The position numbers and the translations under genes were made by a program. DNA of 64,000 nucleotides from Arbacia lixula (taxonomy: Eukaryota; Echinodermata; Echinoidea; Arbacioida; Arbaciidae): contig OZ022577.1 of assembly GCA_963669155.1 (NCBI GenBank), positions 12,457,395 through 12,521,394 on the forward strand, written 5' to 3'. This document shows positions 1 through 12,099 of the stretch, piece after piece; the first letter of the stretch is position 1; each line of letters starts with the position of its first letter. The notes under the pieces are model-generated. The model was not told the DNA's origin. It was given only the letters and a program-made list of their open reading frames with translations, and did no database searches.

Positions 1-311
1 GTAGTTCCATTACTGCAGAACTAGTTTGTTTTGTTTTGCTTTGTTTTCAGTAAACCCAACTTCCCCACTTAATGCTGCTATCTGATTTGCATACAAAAAG
101 TCATGCAGAAAGAAAAACAGTAACATTATACAAAATTATACAAAACAGGTATAAATTGTAGTTCCATTACTGCGGTAAAATACTAATTTATAAAAGTACA
201 CACAAGTGGAGAACTTGTGTTTGTTTGTTTTCATAACACCAAACTTCCCCACTTAATGCTGAGCATTATATGATATGCATACAAAAGTCATGCAGACAGA
301 AAAACAGCAAC
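1..311. repeat. Tandem duplication of about 160 bp
   Basis: Two diverged copies (about 1-130 and 159-311) start with GTAGTTCCATTACTGC and share, in order, a T/G-rich run, ACTTCCCCACTTAATGCTG, and ATGCATAC...GTCATGCAGA followed by an AAAAACAG word. The left copy may continue beyond the window. From 312 to 2025 I see only AT-rich sequence with no supportable gene. Confidence 0.6.
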
Positions 312-2025
312 ATGTTGATGGCATTAACCACTCACACTGATCACTGATGTGACCTTTAGAATCAGCAATACACTAGTCATGGGAGCAACAGAAAGGGAAC
401 GGCCTAGCTACTCCATGTTCATGTACACTGCTCAATGTCATCAGGTTTCCTCCATTTTCATGTAATATGTACATGTAGGATCTGTTTTAAAAAAATCAGA
501 AATATGATTTTCAAAGAGAGACGATGAGTGTCTTACAGATCTGTGGTGAAATCTTTGAGAGACTTGTTCTTTTGAACATGCACTGCCTTAAAATCAACAT
601 GTTTATTTTACACATTCAATGCAACATGTCCATTATTAACTATTAATTTTCATGAATCTATTCATTCTCATTGTGTGATATATTTTGCTGACTGTCAATT
701 CTCTAATGTGTTCAAATACAATGTACAAGAAAGTGCAAGATCACAATGAAGAATTTTGTTTTTCTCTTTCACAGGCACAACTTCACCCCATAGGCCCACA
801 CTATTCTTGCCTGGCACACTGCACTATGAATAAGCACCAAGCTAGAGCTCTTGAACTTATGCTATTACTAACATCCACGCAGACCAACACTTATGTATAC
901 TGAATGATGCTTCCTGTCAGATGTGGAGTGATTGACGCCCACATCTCAGAACTAAAAAGACTTCAGACATTGCTTAACGGTAAAGAAAGGGCCAGAGAAA
1001 GGGTTCGGTCCCTCCAGGCTGTGACTGAACTCATACTAGTAAAGTGCACATACTTCAAATATCATACCAAGATTATGTTGCCTGTGACTTAATACCTCTC
1101 AAGAAACAAAGTGAACACTTAAATTGTACTAGCTGTAAGATATTAGATAACTTATTTTTGGTTCACAATACATTATACGAAGTGTCTTTTGCCTCTAATA
1201 TAGCAATACATGTGTATTGTACAACCCGAATATAATGGAACTCTAAAAAAAAAATCTCTTATAGACAAAGTGAAAGCTAAAATTGTACAGGATAGTTGAT
1301 AAATTAAATTACTTTTTCTTTGTGTCACATGAATAGAACAAAGCTTCAAAGTTCTAAGAAGTTACTGAATCCAATGTGAAAGTATAGAAAAGATCAATGT
1401 TCAATCTCACATAATTTAACTACAGTTCCAATTTTTGAACAATCAGAACAGAAGACTGGTGCACAACCACAATTCACATGCTACTGCTCTAAACTCAATA
1501 AGACAGGGAAAGAAAACAAGTCACAATGCAAGACTGGTGAAAGAACAAAACTGCACACCCATAACCCACACCCAAATACTCCATTCACAAACAAAGTTAG
1601 AGAAGTTGGAAGCCAATACTTTCAAGCAACATCAAAGTTAAATACTGTACTAGCAGCACAGAGATTCTGGTTATTGACCCAACACACAATAACAAATGAA
1701 ACAAAAGTCCACTTTGTTTTACAAAGGGTAGTCCGATGAACACTTTCCCACAAAGATCATCCAAAGAAAGTTTATCTGACAGCATTTGCACGAAACAGGC
1801 ATATCTTTACTGCACTTCCATACGAAAATACATACATGATGTCTTGAAGTACACTGTATCCACATGTCGACAGCAGATTATGTACAATATGCATGAAGAA
1901 TATACTAGTGCATCTTCTGACTACAGTAACCACATCCATTTCACCTATAATACTACAATGCAATGAAACAGATTTCTCAATGAGGCAAAACTTCACATCA
2001 AGACTACCTGCAGAAAAAGAAAGGC

Positions 2026-2253
2026 CTAAATATACCGTAGATGTACAGTATGCACATTGTATTTGCCGAGCTCCAACACAACAGTGTACAACTCAACAAG
2101 TTCCTCTAGCTCCCAGTAGTAGTTATCATACTCTCTGTGCTGGTGCTTGATTTCACTGCATGTGTACATTACACCACGTGAAAGCCAGAAGTCCAGTGGT
2201 CTTCCTGTATCTCTGGTCCTGTTGAAACCTTGTCTGCTCCCAGAAAACTTGAC
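2026..2253 (-). CDS. Probable terminal coding exon of an unrecognised gene
   Basis: On the minus strand an acceptor (ATTTTAG before GTCAAG) opens a 75-codon frame ending in TAG. The peptide begins VKFSGSRQGFNRTRDTG, continues with RPLDFWLSRG and an acidic/aromatic stretch HREYDNYYWELEELVELY, and ends HLRYI. The composition is protein-like (balanced, many charged and aromatic residues), unlike the low-complexity shadows around it. Phase 0 at its start fits the phase 0 donor of the exon at 5792-6011, so the two may belong to one gene, with or without more exons between. I do not recognise the family, and no membrane segment or catalytic motif is visible. The exon lacks its own start codon, so it depends on the splice-site call. 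Confidence 0.42.
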   Translation of the reverse strand, partial: VKFSGSRQGFNRTRDTGRPLDFWLSRGVMYTCSEIKHQHREYDNYYWELEELVELYTVVLELGKYNVHTVHLRYI

Positions 2254-2567
2254 CTAAAATCCACAACACCAGATGATATCACACACAGTATACCAGTATG
2301 GTATGGCACAGCCGCACAGGAGCATTACAGATAAGGCTACACTGGTCTGAACTATGAACTAACTGCACACATGTAAATGTACATGTAGGGCACACGTAGT
2401 AAAGTTTTTATTGCTCATGGTATTCAACACCGACAGCAGTTGACTAAGGGCTATAATACAGGAGTGCCTGATTGTACCGATATGCATCAGTAAACAATTG
2501 CATTGTATTTTCAGGGTAGTCTGCACGCACAAACACTTTTCAGTCAATGAAGAGAAAAGAGGTTGTT

Positions 2568-3049
2568 GAAGGGAGAGTCCACCCTGAAGTTAAGTTGGAT
2601 TTGATAAAAGCAGAAACAAAAAAGTAACATATAAGTGAAAGTTTGACGAAATTCTGTCAAAGGATAAGAAAGTTATGATCTTTCAAATTTTCAATTTTGT
2701 GACATCACGTGTTAGGTGCTCTCCTATACGTTGTATGCTATATGATTCAATACATTGCTCTTTTTCCGTAGGAATTATTTTTTTTACAGCAGTATGTCTG
2801 TAAACACATGTTTCTAATGATGTTTCAAATCCACAGGTAAAATGATGCATATGTATGTATGAGAAAATCAACATTTAAAAAAAATATAGTACACAACATG
2901 TGGGGAAAGCATCTCCCACATGACGTCACATAATAACAAATTCAAACAATCTCATCCTTTGATGGATTTTCATCAGACCGTCATATGTTTCTTTCATGTT
3001 TTTGCTTTTAGTAAAACCAACCTAATTTCAGGTTGGACTATCCCTTTAA
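2568..3049. mobile_element. TTAA-type fold-back MITE, copy 1
   Basis: The left end has GAGTCCACCCTGAAGTTAAG and the right end is its inverted counterpart (TTTCAGGTTGGACTATCCC, then TTTAAA). Inside each arm are the family hallmarks: ATATAAGTGAAAGTTTGACG, GATAAGAAAGTTATGAT, and TGACATCACGTG / CACATGACGTCA facing each other across a short spacer. It is the same family as the copies at 14.3, 21.6, 30.5, 40.3, 41.1 and 44.3 kb. No coding capacity. Confidence 0.8.
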
Positions 3050-3353
3050 ATTGTCAAAGAGATATATACTTTCTGACAAGATCTGAACTATTACACAAAG
3101 TGCAGAAATCAACTGGCATATCAGTCTATTCTCTCTCTTGTCAGATCTAACTACTTAGACACATGCAATTGTGTTTTGAGGACAGGGTGAAAATAATTCT
3201 GTACTTGCAGACTACGACTACATGTACATGTATGTTCAGACACCAGTAAACTTCATAGTCTAGGTTATAGGCAGTTGAAATGTCTTTCTGCTAGCCTTCA
3301 ATCATAATTGGCATGAAATGTGGTTCCACAGACTATGTAGAGTACACATATAA

Positions 3354-3360
<7 letters not shown>

Positions 3361-3394
<34 letters not shown>
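3361..3394. repeat. (CT)n microsatellite
   Basis: About 34 bp of nearly pure CT. It lies in the putative intron between the exons at 5792-6011 and 2026-2253. Apart from this and the two fold-back elements I see nothing in 2254-5791. Confidence 0.8.
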
Positions 3395-4636
3395 GATAGA
3401 AACAGAAAGTGAGAAGAAAGTAATACTTAGTTGCTTAGTTGGTACTTCACATACATGTACTGTAGGATATTCCTGTGATTGAAGCATGTTTGTACCAGTA
3501 GGAGGGGAAACGAGTCTAGCCTAAACTGTAGACTATACAGCTCTTGAGAGCTTTGTCCTTTACCCTCAAAGTTAATGTACAAGCAGGATGTAAATACTCT
3601 ACACACCATGCATGTAATTCACTGCAAACTGAACAGAAATCACAGCAATAAATTCTTCCTATTAGGGCTACATATATTTGTGGAATGCTGCCCTCTAACA
3701 CTGTGAGATATACATGTGTGACCACAGCTTCTTCTTTGAACCACAAACTGGTAGATATACAAATCCCTACTCTAATTACAATTTCCCTCATTAACTCTTC
3801 ATAATCCTGTTTAATCAGTCAATGTGAGTAGTTAGAATTTTGATATGTATACATGTTGGTGTGGCCATAAACAATGTACAAGCCATCAGACACAAATGAC
3901 AAGTCCGACTGTAAACCTGATATTGCTGCGTGGTGAATTATAGGGAGGCTTTCGCCTATATATGGAGACTTTAATCTACAGGTAACCTAGCAGAATATGG
4001 CAGAATGTGAGACTGTATTAGTGCTGAACGTGTGGCATGCACTTCACTGAGGTACTGAGGCACTCAAAATAATTTTCTTCCCTCTATTCAAAGTACGGTA
4101 CTACCCAGAGTGGAGGAAAGCATGTACTAAAAATTACATATGTATCACTCAAATTAAGTGGGAACATGAGTTCAAAACAAGATGAAGCAAATTTGGATAC
4201 ATCATACATCATACACATGTGTGCTACATGTGTTCCCTTCACAACACAATTAAATGTGTGCGTATGCTTTAAATTTCAGGTAACAGCTGCAGGAATGGCA
4301 CTTTTTTCTTTTTTTCTAAAGCATAATAATCTATGCAATAATACTACATGTACATGTCTTATTTAGCGGAATGCGTGGATTAATTGAATATGATGGAATA
4401 AACACACTGACTGAGCCATACTGTATATCATGCCAAGTTTTATCTTGGGCTCCTTTTGATTTGTGTACATGTACTATTGTAGGCTCAATTACCCTGTGCC
4501 TGAAGGTACTTTTTCATGTAACTGTAGTTTACATTCAACTAGACTCTTAAGTAACTACAAAAGGAGCACAAGAACTTCACTTGTACTCTTGCTGCACATA
4601 AGAGATAAACATGCAGATGTAGTGAACCATTTACAG

Positions 4637-5012
4637 TTAAAGGGCATATACTGTACTGGGAAAGCAAAAAAGCCTTAAAAATGTAATTGTTAGCAATCTT
4701 CTTGCCAATGGTCTTAAATTCATGTATTGTCTATTTTAGAAGCTTGCTGAAAGTTATTTGCCCTCAAATGATCTACATTTGGAGTAATGAGTGATTCAAT
4801 CACAAATCCTCAAAATGTTCGGGCCGAACATTTTGAGGATTTAATCATTAATCATTCATTACTCCATATGTGGTTCATTTGAGGGCAAATAACTTTCAGC
4901 AAGCTTCTAAAATGGACAATACATGAATTTAAGACCATTGGCAAGAAGATTGCTATAACAATTACATTTTGAAGGCTTTTTTGCCTTCCCAATACAGCAT
5001 ATGCCTTTTAAA
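4637..5012. mobile_element. Long palindromic fold-back element (about 375 bp)
   Basis: The two arms are nearly perfect inverted copies. The left starts TTAAAGGGCATATACTGTA and the right ends TACAGCATATGCCTTTTAA. Matching inner blocks include GCTTGCTGAAAGTTATTTGC versus its inverse and GGTCTTAAATTCATGTATTG versus its inverse. The centre is the palindrome CAAAATGTTCGGGCCGAACA. TTAA-like flanks suggest a TTAA-targeting DNA transposon derivative, but the sequence is unrelated to the more common family at 2568. Confidence 0.85.
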
Positions 5013-5791
5013 AAATAAATGAAGCATCTGCATATGATATCATCACTGAATAGCCTTGCATAGTTGCATACCGGTGCTTAATATCAATAATGTGAATGTT
5101 CCTACATGCACATGTACTTGAAAAGATTTTGGGCATAATATACATTGTTTATGTCTACAAATACACCATTTGCCTTTAATAAGGCGAATTTAATAATATA
5201 CACATTGTGTGCTTTATAAAGTTTACATTTACTATTAGAGAAATGGTACTATGCATGTCCCAATTTTCCTCAATAGGGGGCTCACTAGTAATTCACACAA
5301 GGGAAAGATCAAGTGTATACTGAAGTAAGTACTGATCAAAACTTTCTTGACAGAAAAAATCAAGTAGGCTTCACATTTCCACTATGTAAGAAAACTTCAT
5401 GCATGTTGTTCAAACAATACAGTGGCCACATAGCTTGTCTGAGATTTGTCCCACCAGCAACAACTACGTGATTCAAAGTGTACCGGTATTCCACCCATTA
5501 AAATTGAAGCACATGCATACATGCACATCATAAAATGCTAAGAGGCAGTTAAAAGGAAAATTCCTGTGAATTTGAATACATTATGAAAACAGCTTAAATT
5601 CACAAATAATGACAATCGTAAGATTATATTATTGGAATATATTCAAGGCTATAATAACTGCTACGGTTACACACGGAAACAGCTGAAAACATCCAACATG
5701 AAAACACAGCACTGAACCATACTCTGTGGAACTACATGAAAATGTTTGTGGTCTTCCTAGCTCTGATGTGTCTACTTTGCTAATCCCTTAC

Positions 5792-6011
5792 CCTTCTCTG
5801 TGCTGACGTTCCACGAACTTCAGCATTGACGCTCGTGCCATAGCTAGGGTTGTTCGACCCCTCCACTTGGATTGGCGTCCGGCGATCAGCGGCATCTATT
5901 TGGCCTTCCATTGTCTCTGGTTCGTCCTGCTGATCCTCTTCTGCTTCTAGCATCAGCCGAGTGTTCTCCGTTGAATTATCTTCGTCTTCTTCTCGTATAC
6001 CCATGTGGAAG
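5792..6011 (-). CDS. Probable first coding exon of an unrecognised gene
   Basis: On the minus strand an acceptor (TCCTAATGCAG) is followed by seven untranslated bases and ATG at 6004. The frame runs 71 codons to a good donor (AGAAGG then GTAAGG), phase 0. The peptide MGIREEDEDNSTENTRLM... is strongly acidic and polar, with no signal peptide and no membrane segment, like a disordered cytosolic N terminus. Base composition is clearly richer in G+C than the flanks, which supports coding. The intron-exon border just before the ATG implies a noncoding exon further right, perhaps near the CpG-rich stretch at 9.24-9.48 kb. It may join the exon at 2026-2253. The family is not recognised. Confidence 0.58.
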
Positions 6012-8044
6012 CTGCATTAGGAGACAGAAACATACCATTTACATACTGTACATGCCTGCTAGTCACTGCCATACTCCCCCATGCAGGACGTGAGAGGACG
6101 TCACAAATTAGTTGCTTCCGCCTCAGCAACATGGCTAAATGACTGCATGTTAACTAGATATAATCAACCAGCAGATTACCAAAAATACAACAAACTCAAA
6201 ACTTCTACCAAAAGTTAAAATGTGTATAGGAATAGGCACAAAAAATCCAAAAGCTATTATTGAAATTTGAAAATCATACAAATCCTAAAATTTTAATGAT
6301 GTATTTAAGATGTTTTAAAGGGCAATGAAACCTCCATAACAAGCTGATTTGATCACAAACATAAAAAAAGGATTGATGGAAGTTTGGTCAAATTAGACAA
6401 TGCACAAGGAATTATGATTACATGTACATATATAGGAATGGAATAATTAGCCCCAAAAGCCTTGATGGACAGTTTCCTGTTCCATACATTACTTATAGGA
6501 GCTATACTGTCACTGTGCCCAATGCACTTAATACTGTAAGGTCTATTGTAACTCATTGTACATGTACCTTATTATCCTTATGTACAGTTCATTAAGAAAT
6601 AATTTTGCATCTTCAGAAGTCAAATTGGCAATGCAAGAGTTTAGGGCTTGTAAAGTTACTGTAAAACCTTGGAACTTTCTTATAATATGTCAGATTTTTT
6701 GCACATGACATGCACATTTGACTGTGTTCTTATTTGATTCAAATTAACTTGTTATCAGGGTGTGTAGCCTTTTAACAACTCAACAGGTATTCAGCAAATA
6801 TGCAAAGCATTTCAAGGAAACAAAAATGTTATCTGGCAGCATGCACACAATATTGTATGTTTGAATTGAACCTAGTTTTCCCCCTACCCCCACCCCCTAA
6901 TAATCACTACATGTACACTATATGCCCATTTAATTTCAAGTTTGGGTTATATCAGAGTACCTTCAGTCAGGTTTGGCTCATTTCCTGTTCACAAATATAC
7001 CAAGTTTCTATCCACTTCCCCATCTACTAAATAGTTCAGGACAGTATAACAAATCATGGCCAATTTGTTGGTACATGTACAGACACAGCAGACTTCCAAT
7101 TGGACATGAAAAAGGTGGGTGCCTTACTAGGGGAAAGAAACTTTTAACATCTGACTGAAACACTGATCATAAGTTAAGTGAATGAAAACAGAAAATCAGG
7201 AATATGATACGCTTTAGTGAAAATCACTACTTTAATTGAATTCTGATCATTAAATTTCATGGGCTACATGTACAATCCAGCTCATAGGAATTGGGTTTTG
7301 AATTGTGTTAAAACATCACATTATTCTAGATGCAAATCTACATCAGATGTACAATTTCTTTTGCTGCTGCAGCATATTGATCAGCAAAGCCCATTGATAT
7401 TTGATAATATACATGTAAAGGAGACATCATTTTTTGGTGATAAGTATTGGTAGGCCGACAGTTTTGTCCTGAAAATACAACTGTTATATATTGATCACTC
7501 AAAATATGTTAATATTACACTTCTAAAGAGATGAAGCATCCAAATTTTACAGCTTAATTTCTTTTCTGTCTCAAATCGTCTGTGTGGAAAGAATGGGCCC
7601 CCTGTCATACATCATGTTCCTTGTGTTTAAATACTGAGAAGATCACTTGTTTACCTTGGATTTGCTGAGTAAGAAACAGCGCTACTAATTGAGATTTTTA
7701 AATTCAAACAACTTCCTTATCATATGTCTGATATTTGTCAAACTTACGTAGAATTGCTAATGATGTGAACTTCGTTTGGAGATTCTTTTATTCAGTTCAA
7801 CTTATCATCAGGGTCATTAACAGAAATGAGTAACTTCTGCATCATATGAAACAAATGAACACAATCAACTTTCCAAACAAAACTGGTATACCCACTGTTC
7901 AGTAATTAACTCAAAGCACAAGATATTTTGACCTTGTAAGTATCTAGATGGCCATCTTACTTACACACGTAAAGATTTGTTTTAAGCTTTAAGAATCAAT
8001 AGAATTTCAAACAGGTCTGGGTTTTTTTTGTTTTGTTTTTTCCC
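6012..8044. other. AT-rich stretch without a supportable gene
   Basis: I found no exon with splice support and no clear inverted-repeat element. At 7268-7294 the words AATCCAGCTCATAGGAATTGG resemble the end of the fold-back element at 42256, so this may be a small remnant of that family. Confidence 0.4.
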
Positions 8045-8353
8045 AAAGAAATTTTAGGCATACACCCAGTAATAAGGATAGCGTGCTCCATCCTGTAAAT
8101 GAACAAAAAAAAACAAGTCAGACAAAAATCTTGGAACCAGACGGGATTTGAACCTGCTATCTACTGATTACCGGGCAGCGACTTAACCACGCAAGCTATT
8201 TCTAGTTCACGGGTCAAGACACAACAACATGGAAACAAATACCCAAAAGAGTCTCATTTCATCTGACTCATTTTGTCTGACTTGTTTTTTGTTCATTTAC
8301 AGGATGGAGCATGCTATCCTTAAATAGTGGGTGTATGCCTAAAAATTTCTTTG
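8045..8353. mobile_element. Fold-back element carrying a tRNA-like sequence in its loop
   Basis: The left arm (about 8045-8127) and the right arm (about 8265-8353) are inverted copies. Matching words are TTTTAGGCATACACCCA, GGATAGCGTGCTCCATCCTG and TAAATGAACAAAAAA, each found inverted in the right arm. The spacer of about 137 bp holds the tRNA-like segment described separately. No coding frame. Confidence 0.82.
8134..8208 (-). other. tRNA-like sequence (tRNA pseudogene or SINE-head type)
   Basis: Read on the minus strand, the 75-nt segment begins GAACTAG and ends CTGGTTC, which pair as a 7-bp acceptor-like stem with one G-U. It contains GTGGTTAAGTCGC, resembling the A-box region of Ser/Leu-type tRNAs, and GGTTCAAATCC, one base from the B-box consensus. 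The T arm closes with one A-C mismatch. Against a working tRNA: the base expected as T8 is displaced by about three nucleotides, and the anticodon stem is poor, so no anticodon can be assigned with confidence. A tRNA-derived relic is the safer call. Confidence 0.6.
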
Positions 8354-9239
8354 TAAATTGAAATTACCCAAGAAAGCCCTTTCACTGAAGATCTAGGTCT
8401 GTTTTTGTTTTTTAATGTAAACATTGGTAATAAATGTTTTTAAAAATGAGATTAAAAGGAAACAGTGATCAAGTAGTTTGTGTATAAGGCAAGCAAATGT
8501 TTGTTTTAAAGCCTTGTGCAGAAGAACGTTTTCTGAGCTCTACGTTGCTTGTGGCCGACATTTTATGTCTAATTCTAGTTGACAATTCAGAGCCTGTACA
8601 TGTAGTTGTTTTTTTCACAACTATACACATTCCCCTGCCCTGGATCAAACAGTAGCACGGAGTACAATAGACAGCTGATGCAAGAGGACTAAATACGGTA
8701 GCCAGAATAACTAGCATTCTATCTATTACCAGTTCTGTTAATCGAATGGCACACAATTACTTCTACTTCTATGCTATTTCTCAACAAAGGCTGTTCAGCA
8801 TCTACATTAGATGAGGATGTTGTGCCACACAATTGTGTTGAGCTTCCAAGTGGAAGCAAAGAGTGCTTTGTGGCTATGCTCTTTCTAAATATATGCATTG
8901 CTGTGATACATGTGCATGTATGTACCTAGTTACATATGCTAGTAGAACTACCCCTTTTAACTTGCCATTGATAGCAGATCTTTTCTTTCCTGCAAAATAC
9001 CTACTTTTCTAACACACTCACTCAATACAAGTTCACTCTCTCTACTAAGCTTAGTAGCAGATAGTAAGTAGTACTGGTCCAAAAACCCGCCCCTTCCACT
9101 GAAACCGGCCGTTGCGTATTTCTCCTCAATGAGCATTATCAAAGTTTGGATCTGTGGTATGTTGTGTATTTGTGCTTTAGAAAACAAAATGCAATTTTTT
9201 TTAGGACAAATTTGGCAATATGGGGAAATATTTGGACAT

Positions 9240-9480
9240 TTTCATCTGTTTTTCAACTTGCAGTCGTACGTGTACTTCCGTTTTTCGGGAGCTTTCGCTC
9301 AAAGTTCTACAAAGCACGGACTCCCCGGGAGAAAACAAATCAGTGGCCGTCGCACAGAGAGGGTCCTCATGATAAGGCGATATCGCTTTTTGGCGATCAC
9401 AGCCAGACACAGTGCAGTGCATAATTAAATTACGTAATGCCGCGCCAGCGCGCTGATTGGCGATTGATTCACTTGTGAGG
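9240..9480. promoter_or_regulatory. CpG-rich, promoter-like stretch
   Basis: A sudden block of CpG-rich, G+C-rich sequence in AT-rich DNA. It holds ATTACGTAAT and two inverted CCAAT-like words (GATTGGCGATTG) near 9459. It could be the promoter of the minus-strand gene whose coding exons lie at 6011 and below. That link is inference from position only. Overlapping open frames here look like by-products of the G+C content. Confidence 0.35.
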
Positions 9481-9890
9481 CAGATCTGAAACGGACGTGA
9501 TTTCTACCACAGACTGTCACAAACTTGGTCCCTCATGGGGCAATTCAATGTTGCTATAGTAACTTCTCAATTTTGCACATGGACCATAGATTTTCCGTTC
9601 TAGATCAGCGGGCGTCGTACGAGGAAAACTCTCTATTTTCCCATATTTTCTCGTGAATTTTTTATACCACTCAAAATAAAGTGATCAAGAAGCAATACTG
9701 GTTAATTTTTGGCACCACACTTCCTGGATTGACAGAGATATTGCACATTTATATCAACTTGTGCCAGTCTCAATGACGTTTTGTGAACTGAGTCATGAGT
9801 CAGAGGTGAAGCAATATTCGAAGTGTGGTTTCTCCAAAAGTTTCTTGCTGATCTTCAATACGAACATTTTTTTTTTCAAAGAACACAACT

Positions 9891-10503
9891 TCAATACGTG
9901 CCTTTACGGTTCTAGCATCGCAATGCATGGCGGGACGGAATTCTAGTACGCGAGCGTTCAGCGATCGCTGCGGTCATATCGTTTACACGCTCATGACGCT
10001 AGCTGCGGCGAGCGCGAAGTTCAATATTATTATTTTCATGTTACAGATTTGTTATGTGGATCGGTTCCGACGTGAATACTTTCAGTAAATCTGAATCATA
10101 TTTTAACGATAAGAACTTTGATTTGTATTATTGTACTTTTTATTCATTTAATTTAATTTTATTTAATTTCACACATCACATCACAACACACACATCTTTG
10201 CACATATGGGACTACCACCCGAGTCTCGACGACGTCTCGAATGTCTCTCTCTTTGCTTATTATTTTCTCTACAAACCCTTTATAAATAATTATTTAGATA
10301 CAATAATACGAATCAAAAGTTCTCATCGAAAAAAAAAAATTCAGATTTACTGAAAATTATCACGTCGGAACCGATCAAAGTAACAAATCTGTAACATAAA
10401 AATGACATTGTAATCAATGACCGCAGCGATCACTGAACGCTCGCGTACTAGAATTCCGTCCCACAATGCCTTGCGATACAAGAACCGTAAAGGTACGTAT
10501 TGA
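9891..10503. mobile_element. Fold-back element of about 610 bp
   Basis: The left arm starts TCAATACGTGCCTTTACGG and the right arm ends CCGTAAAGGTACGTATTGA. Further inverted pairs are GGAATTCTAGTACGCGAGCG and AGATTTGTTA...ATCGGTTCCGACGTGA. The arms are G+C-rich and the centre (about 10080-10330) is AT-rich. No transposase-like reading frame is present, so it is a non-autonomous element. Confidence 0.85.
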
Positions 10504-10639
10504 TATATGAGTGGAATGTTAGTATTTTGGCCAATCAACTTGGTATGCATATATTCAAAAGGAAACATGGGGTATGGTTGAGGCACCCGCATTATACATT
10601 TGTATGACAGTGACACTGACAGAAAGTGTGTACGTAGAC

Positions 10640-10920
10640 CATACACTGTAGACGTTGAGGTGCTAATGCACTTTGGTATCCCACATATATAATGCACACA
10701 ATGGGAACGCTGCAGTACTGATTGTCGTCGGCAGAAAGTGACCTAGAAATCACTTTTTTGGACAAATTAAGCAGCGAAAATTTTGTTTAGGGTTAGGGTT
10801 AGGGTCAGGGTTAGGTTTAGAATTAGGTTTAGGGTTAGGGTCAGGGTTAGGTTTAGGGTTAAAAATTCATAAAACTAGTGGGATACCAAAGTGCATTAGC
10901 GCCGACGTTGACAGTGTACA
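10640..10920. mobile_element. Small inverted-repeat element containing a TTAGGG-like array
   Basis: The inverted ends share GCTAATGCACTTTGGTATCC (left, from about 10660) and GGATACCAAAGTGCATTAGC (right, about 10881-10900), plus an outer ACACTGT word. The interior first has AGAAAGTGACCTAGAAATCA, then about 75 bp of degenerate TTAGGG/TCAGGG/TTAGGT repeats at about 10787-10862. A second, incomplete copy lies at about 29228-29400. Confidence 0.75.
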
Positions 10921-12056
10921 AAGTATGTGACTCACTCTCACTCGACTCTCAATCGCTATCACTCCCACGTCTATTCAATCCGGCTTTAGTTTGCCAATGA
11001 GAAGTACTTCACATCCTCTTTATATCACAGGAGAACCACAGACTGAATTCATTATAAATTCAAAGTACCGTGTAGTCTATTTACCGATTATATCCTTGTC
11101 ATGAACATCGTATATTTGGTCGTAATTAATCCCTCTGTTCTTCCTTGTCACCAAAATACACAACTCTTCCAGTATCAAAGTGTACACAAACCGTATACAG
11201 TCAATACGGTACGGTAAGCTTGATAGGTATACTTCACGCTCAGTGCCTGTGCGCCGCGAATAAATGATAAGTAGCCCAATTTTGTTGGCACCTTTCTGAA
11301 ACCCCAGTATAGTCCTTGCATGCAGGACAAAATTGCTCTATGGGATTTATGTATATTACTCGTAAATGTTCAAATGTGTGTGATTTTTCACGAGCCGCAA
11401 AACTATTTCGATTTGTGGACACAACCTATAATTATTTTTCCATAGACTTAGAGAATGTGTCAATGAGAAATTAAAACAAAAAACATGAACAATTAATATT
11501 TATGATGAGGTTGCCTTTCCTCATTAATAGTTTGAAGACCAAGACTTTAGAGCCCGCAACTGAGGCTACTAGCAAAGTTCCTCAAACTGTCATGAGTTAT
11601 AATGACCACTCGTTATGCTTATATGATAGCAACATTATTTAGATATGAACTCAATATCTTATGCGAATGTTCATTTTAATTATGCCGTCTTTGGTACAGT
11701 TTTGGGAACTCCCCTACTGAATAACAAAACGATTGGGCATAGAAATATGGTGCATTGTGGTACCCCAGCCTTGACTCCCCCCTGGCAAGTCTGAAAAAGT
11801 AGCATGTACACGATTTCTTCCCTATTTTTATACAATGTTTAACTCATCATAATATTCATATTGCCCAGTAATAGAATGCTTTAAGACTTCAATACTATCA
11901 CTACGTCAGCACTGAAAATACATTGTGTAATAAATAAAGTTGTCTTGTTATCTCTCTCTCCCCTCTCGAGGGCTCTAATTCTATGCACTTCTCGTCGTCT
12001 CCGTCTAAACCTCCTTTTACCAGATCTGTATGTCCGTTTCTCCTTTTGCCTTTTAT

Positions 12057-12099
<43 letters not shown>

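Noticed and set aside
8134-8208. A working tRNA gene
   Set aside because: The acceptor and T arms look right, but the A-box spacing and anticodon arm do not, so it is listed only as tRNA-like.
9129-9428. Overlapping frames of 73-99 codons on both strands
   Set aside because: They coincide with a CpG-rich promoter-like stretch; no splice support or domain.
10787-10862. A chromosome end or fused telomere
   Set aside because: The TTAGGG-like tract is short, degenerate and enclosed by inverted ends of a small element.
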